64,000 nucleotides of DNA, from NCBI GenBank assembly GCA_963745915.1, contig CAVUZA010000002.1, positions 620,001 to 684,000 on the forward strand, read 5' to 3'. Below the pieces are notes generated by a model, which searched no databases, was not told the origin of the DNA, and was given only the letters and a program-made list of their open reading frames with translations. This document shows, in pieces, positions 1 to 7,570 of this stretch (the stretch's first letter is position 1; each line of letters opens with the position of its first letter). The position numbers and the translations under genes were made by a program. This stretch comes from VRUE01 sp963745915 (GTDB lineage: Bacteria; Actinomycetota; Thermoleophilia; Solirubrobacterales; 70-9).

Positions 1-1110
1 GGTGGCGGAGACGTCGTGGCCGCAGAGCTCCTTTACCCGCTCCAGCCGGTAGCGGATCGTGTGGCGGTGGGTGAAGAGCTGTTTGGCGGTGGCGGCGACG
101 TTGCCGTCGTTGCCGAGGTAGGCCTCGACCGTCGCCACCAGCTCGGTCTCGTACTGCTCGTCGTAGCCGACCAGCGGCGCCACGGTCTCGGCGTAGAAGC
201 GCTCCAGCTCACGCGGGTCCTCGCTCATCGCCGGCAGCAGCAGGCGGTAGGAGCCGGTGTCCTCGAAGGCGAGCAGCGGGCGGCCCTCGGCCTCGCCGAC
301 GTTGACCGCCAGCCGCGCCTCGCTGCCGGCGCGGTAGAGGTCGACCGGGTCGGCGGCGCGGCGGCTGCGGCCGATCGTCAGGTGGAAGCCGGAGAGGCTG
401 TCCTCGAGCTCGCGCGCCAGCCCGGCGGCGGCGCGCTCGAGCCGGACGTCGTCCTCGGCCGGGACGATGACCGCGATCTCGGCCGTCTCCTCGCCGCCGG
501 GGCTGGCCAGCGAGCCCGGCGCCAGCGAGCGCAGCGCCCGCTGCGCAAGGGTCAGCACCCGCGCCCGCCACTCCCCCGTCTGCGCCGCCCGCGGCGCCGC
601 GTGCAGGATCAGCACGCCCGCCCCCTCGCCCAGCTCGGCGCCGAGGTCGGCGGCGCGGGCGAGGATGTCGCGGCGGTCGGTGACCTCGCGGGCGAGGACG
701 GCGGCGACGAAGGCACCGGCCACCTCCTCGCTCTCCCACTCCGGCGAGCGCGAGCGCTCCAGCTCCAGGGCGAGCAGCGTCGTCACCATGCGGGCGATCG
801 CCGGCTCGGGCGGCTCGCTGCTGCGGTAGCGCAGCTCGCCGACCGCGGCGTCGGCGACGCGCAGCTCGACCTTGGTCACCGCCTCGCCCCCGGCGAGCAG
901 CTTCTGCTCCTGGTCGGGGGAGGCACCGGCGACGGCGAGCACGGCGCTGGAGCGGTCGATCAGGGCGACGCTGGCGTCGAGCACCTTGGCCGCGGCGCGC
1001 GCCACCGCGGGCAGGCCGGCGCCCGACTCGACCGCGTCGGAGAGCGCGTCGAGGAGCTCCATCTTGTCCGCTTTCGCAGGCGTCTTCTTCCCTTTGGAGG
1101 CCGCTGCCAC
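1..1110 (-). CDS. PucR-type transcriptional regulator (3' end beyond window)
   Basis: About 370 residues are visible; the extreme C-terminus lies beyond base 1. The last visible 50 residues form a PucR/CdaR-type helix-turn-helix: a NVAATAKQLFTHRHTIRYRL stretch followed by an ERVKEL helix. The N-terminal part is a weakly conserved sensory region. Such proteins usually control purine, sugar-acid or other catabolic genes; the target is not evident here. I chose GTG at 1110 because a GATAAT box ends six bases upstream, which fits a leaderless transcript; an in-frame ATG at 1062 is the alternative. The family call is secure, the effector is unknown. Confidence 0.8.
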   Translation of the reverse strand, partial: MAAASKGKKTPAKADKMELLDALSDAVESGAGLPAVARAAAKVLDASVALIDRSSAVLAVAGASPDQEQKLLAGGEAVTKVELRVADAAVGELRYRSSEPPEPAIARMVTTLLALELERSRSPEWESEEVAGAFVAAVLAREVTDRRDILARAADLGAELGEGAGVLILHAAPRAAQTGEWRARVLTLAQRALRSLAPGSLASPGGEETAEIAVIVPAEDDVRLERAAAGLARELEDSLSGFHLTIGRSRRAADPVDLYRAGSEARLAVNVGEAEGRPLLAFEDTGSYRLLLPAMSEDPRELERFYAETVAPLVGYDEQYETELVATVEAYLGNDGNVAATAKQLFTHRHTIRYRLERVKELCGHDVSAT

Positions 1111-1116
1111 CGGCCC

Positions 1117-1122
1117 ATTATC
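1117..1122 (-). promoter_or_regulatory. -10 box (GATAAT) of leaderless promoter for the PucR-type gene
   Basis: GATAAT on the minus strand lies six bases before the GTG at 1110, in otherwise GC-rich DNA. No Shine-Dalgarno sequence is present. Confidence 0.5.
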
Positions 1123-1139
1123 CCCGGACCCGCCGGGAA

Positions 1140-1406
1140 TCAGCCGTGCAGCAGGTCGACGATGTCGTTGTAGTAGTAGACGACCGCGAGCCCGGCGACG
1201 ACGCCGACCATGACCAGGGCGGCGAGGACGAAGAGCGAGAGGACGCCGGCCGCGGCCTTCTCCCAGAAGCGCCCGTAGGAGCTGACCGCCGGGAGGAAGA
1301 TCAGGCCGAAGAAGGCGGCGAGGCTGACCAGCCCGGCGGCGCCGAACAGGATGTACTCATTTTCGATCTTCTGCAGCGCCAGGGGCAGCAGGCTCATCGG
1401 CCCCAT
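1140..1406 (-). CDS. Small two-helix membrane protein, unknown function
   Basis: This 88-residue protein has two hydrophobic segments (about residues 20-40 and 55-77) and no motif I recognise. Its 5' end overlaps the last 50 bases of the DedA/PAP2 gene in another frame, and no SD is obvious, so it is probably translated by coupling with that gene. A second in-frame ATG at 1397 is also possible. It ends the minus-strand run tatD-rsmA-ispE-DedA/PAP2. Function unknown; membrane localisation is inferred from hydrophobicity. Confidence 0.6.
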   Translation of the reverse strand: MGPMSLLPLALQKIENEYILFGAAGLVSLAAFFGLIFLPAVSSYGRFWEKAAAGVLSLFVLAALVMVGVVAGLAVVYYYNDIVDLLHG

Positions 1407-2880
1407 TCTGCCGCACCGTGGCGATGATCAGCGCCACGGCGGCGCAGAGCGAGAAGGCGGCGGCGCCCAGCGCCCAGCCGGCGTTGACGTCGCTCATGTA
1501 GTGGACGCCGAGGTAGACGCGCGAGAGGCCGACCAGGGCGGCGAGCCCGATCCCGGCGGCGACGACCGCGGCGCCGCGCGAGATCCCGGGCCGCAGCCGC
1601 ATCACGATCGTCACCGCCAGCCAGACGTAGAAGGTCGAGTAGGCGGCGTGGGCGCTGGGGAAGGAGGAGCCGCTGACGGCGACCAGGCCGCCGGCGGGCC
1701 GCGGCCGGTCGACCGCAGCCTTCAGCTCGTGCACGCCGAGGTAGATCAGCCCGATGCCGGCGACCAGCACCCCGAACTCGGCCCAGCGCCGGCGCCAGGC
1801 GAGCAGCAGCGCCGCGATCAGCGCCAGCGACCCGACCAGCGCCGGGCTGCCGAGCGCGGTCACCGCCTTGGCCAGGTCGACGAGCCAGCCGGCCTGCAGC
1901 CGTTCGACGATCTCGACCGCGGTCGTGTCGCCGGGCGTCGGCCCGGCGTCGCCGCTGACGATCACCGTGTAGGCGACGAGGACGAAGCCGGCGACGGAGA
2001 GCACCGCCATCAGCGAGGTGAACTCGAGGCCGAAGGTGCCGCCGGGGGTCACCCGCTGCCAGAGGAAGCCGAGCTGCGGCTGGAAGCGGCGCGCGAGGAC
2101 GACCAGCCAGCGGGTCGCGGCGTGGCCCTCCATCGAGGCGACCGCAGCCGCCCGGTTCTCCGCCTCGCGGAAGTGGCGGTAGAGGGCGACGGCGCCGACG
2201 ACGACGACGATCGTCGTCGCCAGCACGAAGAAGCCGCGGCCGGCGTAGGAGGCGGCGCTCTCGATGCTGCGCGAGAAGAAGTAGCCGATCAGGATGTGGG
2301 CGCTGGCCCAGAGCCCGGTGCCGAGCACGCTGTAGGGGAGGAAGCCGCGGTAGCGCATCCCCGAGCTGCCGGCGATGAACGGCGCCAGCGCCCGCACCAG
2401 GCTGATCCAGCGGCCGATGAAGATCGTCTTGCCGCCGTGGCGGCCGAAGTACTCCTCGACCCGTTCGAAGCGCTCGTGCGTGATCCCCACCCGCGGGCCG
2501 TGGCGAAGGACGAAGCCGCGGCCGAGGCGGCGGCCGAGGAAGAAGCTCGTGGTGTCGCCGAGCCAGGCCGAGAACCAGGCGATCGCGATCAGCAGGTAGA
2601 CGTCGATCGCGCCCTGGCCGGCGACCGCGCCGCCGATCAGCATCACCGTCTCGCCGGGGACGACGAGGCCGACGAAGGCGCCGGTCTCGGCGAAGGCGAA
2701 GATGCCGACCAGGAGGTAGGTCCAGGCGCCGAGCGTTTCCGAGACGTCTTCGAGCAGGCCCTGCAGGTCGAGGCTGCCCAGCTCGCGGGTGATGAAGTAG
2801 TAGCCGGTGGCGACCGCGAGCGCCGCGAGCGCGATCAGCACCCGTTTGCGGTTGCTCGACCCCTCCCCCGGCAGCTTCAC
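1357..2880 (-). CDS. DedA-PAP2 fusion: membrane protein with C-terminal lipid phosphatase domain
   Basis: This 507-residue polytopic membrane protein joins two families. Residues about 30-200 are DedA/SNARE-associated-like: an FAETG...VPGE segment, then a re-entrant GR.LG.G motif and GRW...R..AP.IAG. Residues about 290-490 are a PAP2 phosphatase with the three catalytic motifs KAAVDRPRP (about 385), SFPSAHA (about 405; Ala replaces the usual Gly of PSGH) and SRVYLGVHYMSD (about 450). PAP2 enzymes dephosphorylate undecaprenyl pyrophosphate or phosphatidate; DedA proteins flip or transport undecaprenyl phosphate or phospholipids. The fusion therefore suggests carrier-lipid recycling. The GTG start overlaps the ispE stop by four bases (GTGA). 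Confidence 0.88.
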   Translation of the reverse strand: MKLPGEGSSNRKRVLIALAALAVATGYYFITRELGSLDLQGLLEDVSETLGAWTYLLVGIFAFAETGAFVGLVVPGETVMLIGGAVAGQGAIDVYLLIAIAWFSAWLGDTTSFFLGRRLGRGFVLRHGPRVGITHERFERVEEYFGRHGGKTIFIGRWISLVRALAPFIAGSSGMRYRGFLPYSVLGTGLWASAHILIGYFFSRSIESAASYAGRGFFVLATTIVVVVGAVALYRHFREAENRAAAVASMEGHAATRWLVVLARRFQPQLGFLWQRVTPGGTFGLEFTSLMAVLSVAGFVLVAYTVIVSGDAGPTPGDTTAVEIVERLQAGWLVDLAKAVTALGSPALVGSLALIAALLLAWRRRWAEFGVLVAGIGLIYLGVHELKAAVDRPRPAGGLVAVSGSSFPSAHAAYSTFYVWLAVTIVMRLRPGISRGAAVVAAGIGLAALVGLSRVYLGVHYMSDVNAGWALGAAAFSLCAAVALIIATVRQNGADEPAAPGAAEDRK

Positions 2881-3707
2881 GCCACGCTCCCCGCCGCGCA
2901 GACGATCGCGTCGTCGCGGCCGAGCGCCGCGGCGGCGGCCCGGGCGGCGCCGAGATCGGCGAAGAGGCCGAAGGCGGTCGGGCCCGAGCCGGTGAGCAGC
3001 GCGTGGGCGGCGCCGGCCTCGCGCAGGGCGTCGAGCGCGGCGCCGATCTCCGGCCGCAGGCTGCGCGCCGCCGGCTCCAGGTCGTTGACCAGCAGCTCGG
3101 GGTGGGCGAGCGGCGAGGCGCCGGCGCCGGCCGCGGCGCGCAGGCGCCCGGCCAGCTGCTCGAGCTCGGCGGCGGGGCGGCCGAGCCCGAGCCGGTCGGC
3201 GGCGGCGAAGACCTCGGCGGTGCTCAGCCCGCCGCCGCCGGGCAGCAGGACGACGGCGTGCGGCGCGGGATCGGGCAGGCGCTCGACCCGCTCGCCCGCG
3301 CCCTCGACGAGGGCCAGCGCCGGAGTCAGCTGCGAGGGCACGTCGGCGCCGAGGCGGGCGGCGATCCGCTCCAACTCGGCGACCTCGCCGGCGGCGAGGC
3401 GCAGGACCGCGGCGGCGTCGGCGCTGCCGCCGCCGAGGCCGGCGGCGACCGGCGTGCGCTTCTCGATCTCGATCCGCAGCGGCGGGCGCGCCCAGCCGGC
3501 ATCGCGCAGCGCCGCCAGCGCCCGCGCCGCCAGGTTCTCGCCCTCGACCCCGGGGCAGACGACCGCGTCGCGCTCGGCCTCCTCGACCGTGATCAGGTCG
3601 GCGAGCGCCAGCGGCTCGAACAGCGAGCAGAGCTCGTGCAGGCCGTCGGCGCGGCGCGGGCCGAGGTAGAGGCAGAGGTTCAGCTTCGCTGGGGCTTGGA
3701 TGCGCAT
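2877..3707 (-). CDS. ispE: 4-diphosphocytidyl-2-C-methyl-D-erythritol kinase
   Basis: IspE phosphorylates CDP-methylerythritol with ATP in the MEP isoprenoid pathway in the cytosol. The 276-residue length is normal. The N-terminal APAKLNLCLYLG segment is characteristic, and the GHMP-kinase ATP loop PVAAGLGGGSADAAA lies at about residues 86-100. The C-terminal GSGPTAFGLF motif completes the fold. ATG at 3707 starts the family-typical N-terminus directly. The gene follows rsmA on the same strand, separated by a palindromic element, and overlaps the DedA/PAP2 gene by four bases. The tatD-rsmA-ispE order is common in actinobacteria, which supports the call. Confidence 0.96.
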   Translation of the reverse strand: MRIQAPAKLNLCLYLGPRRADGLHELCSLFEPLALADLITVEEAERDAVVCPGVEGENLAARALAALRDAGWARPPLRIEIEKRTPVAAGLGGGSADAAAVLRLAAGEVAELERIAARLGADVPSQLTPALALVEGAGERVERLPDPAPHAVVLLPGGGGLSTAEVFAAADRLGLGRPAAELEQLAGRLRAAAGAGASPLAHPELLVNDLEPAARSLRPEIGAALDALREAGAAHALLTGSGPTAFGLFADLGAARAAAAALGRDDAIVCAAGSVA

Positions 3708-3711
3708 CGGT

Positions 3712-3828
3712 AGGGGCCTGTCCGGGTAGGGGTCTCGCTCAACTTTTTCTGAAGACAGGTGGCGGTTGTCCGTGGGCCGGGGCGCAGAAAAAGTACAAGC
3801 CGCTCGACCCCTACCCGGACAGGCCCCT
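3712..3828. repeat. Nested palindromic element, copy 1 (between rsmA and ispE)
   Basis: Perfect 23-base outer arms at 3712-3734 and 3806-3828 enclose a second inverted repeat whose ends are CTCAACTTTTTC (3738-3749) and GAAAAAGTACAAGCCG (3787-3802), with 37 bases between them. The same inner ends, in opposite orientation, occur at 7454-7570, where the outer arms have a different sequence. The right arm contains the rsmA stop codon (3811-3813) and encodes its last residues. A transcript would fold into one long hairpin. Whether it is a mobile repeat, a terminator/processing structure or both cannot be decided from sequence alone. Confidence 0.85.
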
Positions 3829-4569
3829 CGCGAGGGCCTCGAGCTGGCCCGGCGAGAGCTGCTCGGCGCGGGCGTTCTCTGGCAGGTTCAGCTCGTGCAG
3901 CGCCGCCCGGGCCGGGGCTAGGGAGCCGGGGCGGGTGTGCTCCAGGGAGCGGGCCAGGGACTTGCGGCGGTGGGAGAAGGCGGCTCGGATCAACTTACGG
4001 GTCTCCTCATCGGCACCCGGCCCGGTGCGGCGCAGGGCCAGGATCGCCGACTCGACCCGCGGCCGCGGCCGGAAGACGGCCGGGTCGACCGTGCGCAGCA
4101 GCCGCACCTCGCAGGCGAGCTGGATCACGGCGCTGGGCGCGCCGTAGGTGCGGCTGCCGGGCGCGGCGCGCAGGCGATCGGCGATCTCGCGCTGCACCAT
4201 CACGGTCCAGCGCCGCAGCGAGGGCAGCTCGGCGACCGTGCGCAGCAGCAGCGGCGTCGCCACCGCGTAGGGCAGGTTGGCGACCATCGCCGTCGGCGCC
4301 GGGTCGAGCCCGGCGAGGTCGAGCCGCATCGCGTCGCCCCAGTGCAGGCTGAGCTCGGGCCGGGCGGCGAGCGGCGCCAGGGCCGGCTCCAGCCCGCGGT
4401 CGATCTCGACGCTGTGGACGTGGCGGGCGGCGCCGAGCAGCCGCTCGGTCAGCACCCCCTCGCCGGCGCCGACCTCGAGCACGACGTCCTCCGGGGCCAG
4501 CTCCGCGTCGCGGACGATGGCGTCGAGCAGGTTGGGGTCGGCGAGGAAGTTCTGGCCGAGCCGGACCAC
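3811..4569 (-). CDS. rsmA: 16S rRNA dimethyladenosine transferase (KsgA/RsmA)
   Basis: This enzyme dimethylates A1518 and A1519 of helix 45 in 16S rRNA during 30S maturation. The 252 residues include GQNFL at the N-terminus, the AdoMet loop LEVGAGEG at about 31-38, the catalytic NLPY at 98-101, and the C-terminal FRPRPRVESAIL and FSHRRKSL segments, so it is essentially complete. GTG at 4569 begins two bases after the tatD stop, which implies translational coupling. The C-terminal residues and TAG stop are provided by the right arm of the palindromic element at 3712-3828, so this end may be recently altered. Confidence 0.96.
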   Translation of the reverse strand: MVRLGQNFLADPNLLDAIVRDAELAPEDVVLEVGAGEGVLTERLLGAARHVHSVEIDRGLEPALAPLAARPELSLHWGDAMRLDLAGLDPAPTAMVANLPYAVATPLLLRTVAELPSLRRWTVMVQREIADRLRAAPGSRTYGAPSAVIQLACEVRLLRTVDPAVFRPRPRVESAILALRRTGPGADEETRKLIRAAFSHRRKSLARSLEHTRPGSLAPARAALHELNLPENARAEQLSPGQLEALARGLSG

Positions 4570-4571
4570 CG

Positions 4572-5342
4572 CTACCAGCCGAACAGCGCCCGCGCGTTGG
4601 CCTCGACCGTGCGCTCGAGCTCCGCGTAGCTGGCGCCGCGCACCTCGGCGACGACCTCGGCGGTGGAGACGACGTGGCAGGGCTCGTTGTGCTTGCCGCG
4701 GATCGGCTGCGGCGCCAGGTAGGGCGCGTCGGTCTCGACCAGGACCAGCTCGTCGGGCAGCTTGGCGGCCGCCTCGCGCAGCTCCTCAGCGCTGGGGAAG
4801 GTGACGATCCCCGAGAAGGAGCAGTGCCAGCCGCGCTCGATCGCGTCCTCGACCCGCCAGGGGGCGAGGAAGCAGTGCAGGATCACCGGCACGCCGTCGG
4901 CGCGCGCGTCGAGGATCGAGAAGACGTCGTCGACGGCGCCGGTCTCGCCCTCGGGGTCGCGGGCGTGGATCACGATCGGCAGGCCGCGGTCGCGGGCGAT
5001 CTCGACCTGGGCCTCGAGCGCCCGCCGCTGGTCGGCGCGGCTGGCGCTCTCGCGGTAGTAGTCGATCCCGGTCTCGCCGATCGCCCGCACCTTCTCGTTG
5101 CCGGCGGCGAGGGCGGCGATCGCCTCGGCCCGGGCGTCGTCGAAGCCGGCGGCCTCGGTCGGGTGGCAGCCGACGGTGGCGAAGACGCTCTCGTGGCGGC
5201 CGGCGGCGGCCAGCGCCTGCTCGTTGGAGACGGCCTCGAGGCCGACGTTGAGCATCCGCGTCACCCCCGCCGCCTCGGCCGCGGCGACGACCTCGGCCTC
5301 GGGCGGCTCGCAGAGGAAGAGATGGGTGTGGGAGTCGATCAC
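4572..5342 (-). CDS. tatD: TatD-family metal-dependent deoxyribonuclease
   Basis: This 256-residue TIM-barrel hydrolase has the TatD metal ligands in order: DSHTH at the N-terminus, GCHP, GETGIDYY, a HARD segment, HCF and ETDAPYLAP. TatD proteins are Mg-dependent 3'-5' exonucleases for DNA/RNA with roles in repair and quality control. The reading frame stays open far upstream to 6158, but the family begins at VIDSHTH, so I chose GTG at 5342. It is preceded by GGAGGG and lies 27 bases from the divergent secreted phosphoesterase gene. It heads the minus-strand operon into rsmA and ispE. Confidence 0.94.
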   Translation of the reverse strand: MIDSHTHLFLCEPPEAEVVAAAEAAGVTRMLNVGLEAVSNEQALAAAGRHESVFATVGCHPTEAAGFDDARAEAIAALAAGNEKVRAIGETGIDYYRESASRADQRRALEAQVEIARDRGLPIVIHARDPEGETGAVDDVFSILDARADGVPVILHCFLAPWRVEDAIERGWHCSFSGIVTFPSAEELREAAAKLPDELVLVETDAPYLAPQPIRGKHNEPCHVVSTAEVVAEVRGASYAELERTVEANARALFGW

Positions 5343-5357
5343 CGGCCCTCCGCAGCC

Positions 5358-5363
5358 TATCCT
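5358..5363 (+). promoter_or_regulatory. -10 box (TATCCT) of leaderless promoter for the phosphoesterase
   Basis: TATCCT ends six bases before the GTG at 5370; no SD is present. On the opposite strand the same segment could serve tatD (TAGGCT at 5354-5359). Confidence 0.5.
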
Positions 5364-5369
5364 CGTCGG

Positions 5370-6257
5370 GTGCGCGCTCGACCGCGACCGGCCGCTATCG
5401 CCCTCGCCCTGCTCCTCGCCACGCTGACGCCGCCGGCCGCTGCCGCGGCCGCGCCGGGCGAGGCCCCGGGCGCGCGCATCTTCCTGATCGTGCTCGAGAA
5501 CCGCGAGTACGACGAGGTGGTCGACAACCCGGCGGCGCCCTTCCTCAACGCCCTGGCCCGGCGCGAGACCCTGGCCACCTACTACCACGCCGTCGCCCAC
5601 CCCTCGCTGCCCAACTACCTCGCCCTGCTCGGCGGCTCGACCTTCGGCATCGACGACAACTGCACCGGGTGCCGGGCGCGCGGCGACAACCTCGCCCTGC
5701 AGCTCTCGCGCGCCGGCATCTCCTGGCGCGCCTACATGGGCGGCATGCCGCGCCCCTGCTTCCGCGGCGCCGAGTCGGGCCGCTACGTCAAGCGCCACAA
5801 CCCGTTCATGTACTTCCCTTCGGTCGCCGGCTCGCGCCTCTGCCGGCAGGTGGTGCCGGCGCGCCGCCTCGACCGCGACCTGCGCCGCCGGGCGCTGCCC
5901 CGCTTCGGCTGGCTCAGCCCCGATCTCTGCGACAACGGGCACGACTGCGGCCTGGCCGCGGCCGACCGCTACCTGGCCCGCCTGGTGCCGCGCATCCGGC
6001 GCCAGCTGGGGCCACGGGGGACGCTGATCGTCACCTTCGACGAGGGGAGCAGCGACGCGGCCTGCTGCGGGCGCGCCAGCGGCGGCGGCCACGTCCTCAC
6101 CGTGATCGCCGAGCCGGGCGAGCCGGCAGGTCACCGCAGCGGCTGGGGCTACAGCCACTACTCGCTGCTGGCCGGCCTCGAGCGCCGCTTCGGACTGCCG
6201 CGCCTGCGTCAGGCGCGGCAGTCCCGGGCGCTGCCGGTCTGGGTCACGAGCGGCTGA
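5370..6257 (+). CDS. Secreted phosphoesterase (phospholipase C/acid phosphatase-like, alkaline phosphatase superfamily)
   Basis: The protein has 295 residues. An N-terminal signal peptide (RPAAIALALLLATLTPPAAA) suggests export. The mature part matches the phosphoesterase family that includes bacterial phospholipases C and acid phosphatases: FLIVLENREYDEVV near the N-terminus, the HPSLPNYLALLGG motif, and TFDEGSSD near the C-terminus carrying metal-binding Asp/Glu. Several cysteines (C..CR, CFRG, CDNGHDC, CC) suggest disulfides in an exported protein. Substrate unknown. The GTG start is supported by the -10 box six bases upstream. Longer open reading upstream is antisense to tatD and was discounted. 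Confidence 0.82.
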   Translation: MRARPRPAAIALALLLATLTPPAAAAAAPGEAPGARIFLIVLENREYDEVVDNPAAPFLNALARRETLATYYHAVAHPSLPNYLALLGGSTFGIDDNCTGCRARGDNLALQLSRAGISWRAYMGGMPRPCFRGAESGRYVKRHNPFMYFPSVAGSRLCRQVVPARRLDRDLRRRALPRFGWLSPDLCDNGHDCGLAAADRYLARLVPRIRRQLGPRGTLIVTFDEGSSDAACCGRASGGGHVLTVIAEPGEPAGHRSGWGYSHYSLLAGLERRFGLPRLRQARQSRALPVWVTSG

Positions 6258-6288
6258 GCTCGCTCGGCGCCAGCGGCCGCCCGGCGGT

Positions 6289-6294
6289 TAGCCT
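6289..6294 (+). promoter_or_regulatory. -10 box (TAGCCT) of leaderless promoter for the hydroxy-acid oxidase
   Basis: TAGCCT ends seven bases before the ATG at 6302. The same box-to-start layout (TAGCCTTCCGCCG, then start) recurs in front of rmlB. Confidence 0.5.
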
Positions 6295-6301
6295 TCCGCC
6301 G

Positions 6302-7471
6302 ATGGCCGACTTCGCCGACCACTACCGCGAGATCTACGCCCGCGGGCTGGGCGGCGAGCAGCCGGCGATCCCGGTGGCGGTCGAGGAGCTCGAGCGGCGC
6401 GCCGAGGCGGCGATGGAGGAGCGCGCCGCCAATTACGTCTTCGCCGGTGCCGGCCGCGGCGCGACGATGGACGCCAACCGGGCCGCCTTCGAGCGGCGCC
6501 GGATCGTGCCCCGCATGCTGCGCGACGTCAGCGCCCGCGACCTCTCCACCGCCCTGCTCGGCAGCGAGCTGCCAGCGCCGCTGCTGCTGGCGCCGATCGG
6601 CGTGCAGAAGGTCGTCCACCCGGAGGGCGAGCTGGCGACGGCGCGCGCCGCGGCGAGCATCGGGGTGCCGATGATCGCCAGCACCAACTCGCACTTCACG
6701 CTCGAGGAGATCGCCGAGGCGGGCGGCGAGGCGCCGCGCTGGTTCCAGCTCTACTGGCCCAACGACCGCGAGCTCGCCGCCAGCTTCGTCGCCCGCGCCG
6801 GGGCCGCTGGCTACGGCGCGATCGTGCTCACCGTCGACACCTTCATCCCCGGCTGGAAGCCGCGCGACCTGCAGCAGGCCTGGCTGCCCTTCCTCAACGG
6901 CATGGGCGTCGCCAACTACTTCGCCGACCCGGTCTTCCGCGCCGCGCTCGAGCGGACGCCCGAGGAGGACGCCGGCGCCGCCACCGGCCACTTCCTCGCC
7001 GTGCAGGCCAACCCCTCGCTGGCCTGGGACGACCTCGCCTGGCTGCGCGAGCAGACCGAGCTGCCGCTGGTGGTCAAGGGCATCCAGCACGCCGACGACG
7101 CGCTGGAGGCGGCGCGGCGCGGGGTCGACGGCATCGTCGTCTCCAACCACGGCGGCCGCCAGGTCGAGGGCGCCGTCGGCGCCCTCGACGCCCTGCCGCC
7201 GATCGCTGAGGCGGCCAGCGATGACCTGGCGATCCTCTTCGACAGCGGCATCCGCGGCGGTGCCGACGCGATCAAGGCCCTCGCCCTCGGCGCCGACGCC
7301 GTCTGCCTCGGCCGCCCCTACATCTGGGGCCTGGCCCTCGAAGGCCAGGCCGGGGTCGAATCGGTGCTGAAGATGGTCCTCGCCGAGCTCGACTTGACGC
7401 TGGCGCTCTGCGGATATACCCGCCCCGCTCAGCTGAATCCCGCGTCGCTGACCGAGGGGCAGTCTCAGTAG
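6302..7471 (+). CDS. FMN-dependent alpha-hydroxy-acid oxidase, lactate 2-monooxygenase-like
   Basis: The 389 residues form a complete FMN-binding TIM barrel. The catalytic and FMN-binding stretch VVSNHGGRQVEGA, followed by DSGIRGGADAIKALALGADAVCLGRPY, is diagnostic of the L-lactate/glycolate oxidase family. The insertion GWKPRDLQQAWLPF and the N-terminal ADHYREIYARGL resemble lactate 2-monooxygenase (L-lactate + O2 to acetate + CO2 + H2O), so I favour that activity over simple oxidase; this is by resemblance only. It stands alone between the phosphoesterase and the convergent metG. Its last residues, EGQSQ, and its stop lie in the left arm of a palindromic element. Confidence 0.88.
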   Translation: MADFADHYREIYARGLGGEQPAIPVAVEELERRAEAAMEERAANYVFAGAGRGATMDANRAAFERRRIVPRMLRDVSARDLSTALLGSELPAPLLLAPIGVQKVVHPEGELATARAAASIGVPMIASTNSHFTLEEIAEAGGEAPRWFQLYWPNDRELAASFVARAGAAGYGAIVLTVDTFIPGWKPRDLQQAWLPFLNGMGVANYFADPVFRAALERTPEEDAGAATGHFLAVQANPSLAWDDLAWLREQTELPLVVKGIQHADDALEAARRGVDGIVVSNHGGRQVEGAVGALDALPPIAEAASDDLAILFDSGIRGGADAIKALALGADAVCLGRPYIWGLALEGQAGVESVLKMVLAELDLTLALCGYTRPAQLNPASLTEGQSQ

Positions 7472-7570
7472 GTCTGAACGGCTTGTACTTTTTCGCGGCC
7501 GCTCCCGGCGGCGTCAGCAATCAGCCGACTCTCGAAAAAGTTGAGAGAAGGCCTACTGAGACTGCCCCTC
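7454..7570. repeat. Nested palindromic element, copy 2 (between convergent genes)
   Basis: Perfect 19-base arms at 7454-7472 and 7552-7570 enclose CGGCTTGTACTTTTTC (7479-7494) and GAAAAAGTTGAG (7534-7545), 39 bases apart. The inner ends match copy 1 (3712-3828, opposite orientation) exactly, while the arms differ apart from the GGGGC end and GTAGG. Each arm contains the stop of one flanking gene, so the oxidase and metG both end in the identical peptide EGQSQ. It could work as a bidirectional transcription stop. Confidence 0.87.

Noticed and set aside
1351..3669. 772-residue plus-strand open frame
   Set aside because: Lies antisense to DedA/PAP2 and ispE; Arg/Gly/Ala/Asp-rich composition is the mirror of GC-biased codons. 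Similar shadows: 16-1173, 22088-24157 (groEL), 28215-31346 (lhr), 36462-38285, 48638-50890.
4572..6158. Long N-terminal extension of TatD
   Set aside because: Antisense to the secreted phosphoesterase, and the TatD family starts at VIDSHTH, GTG 5342.
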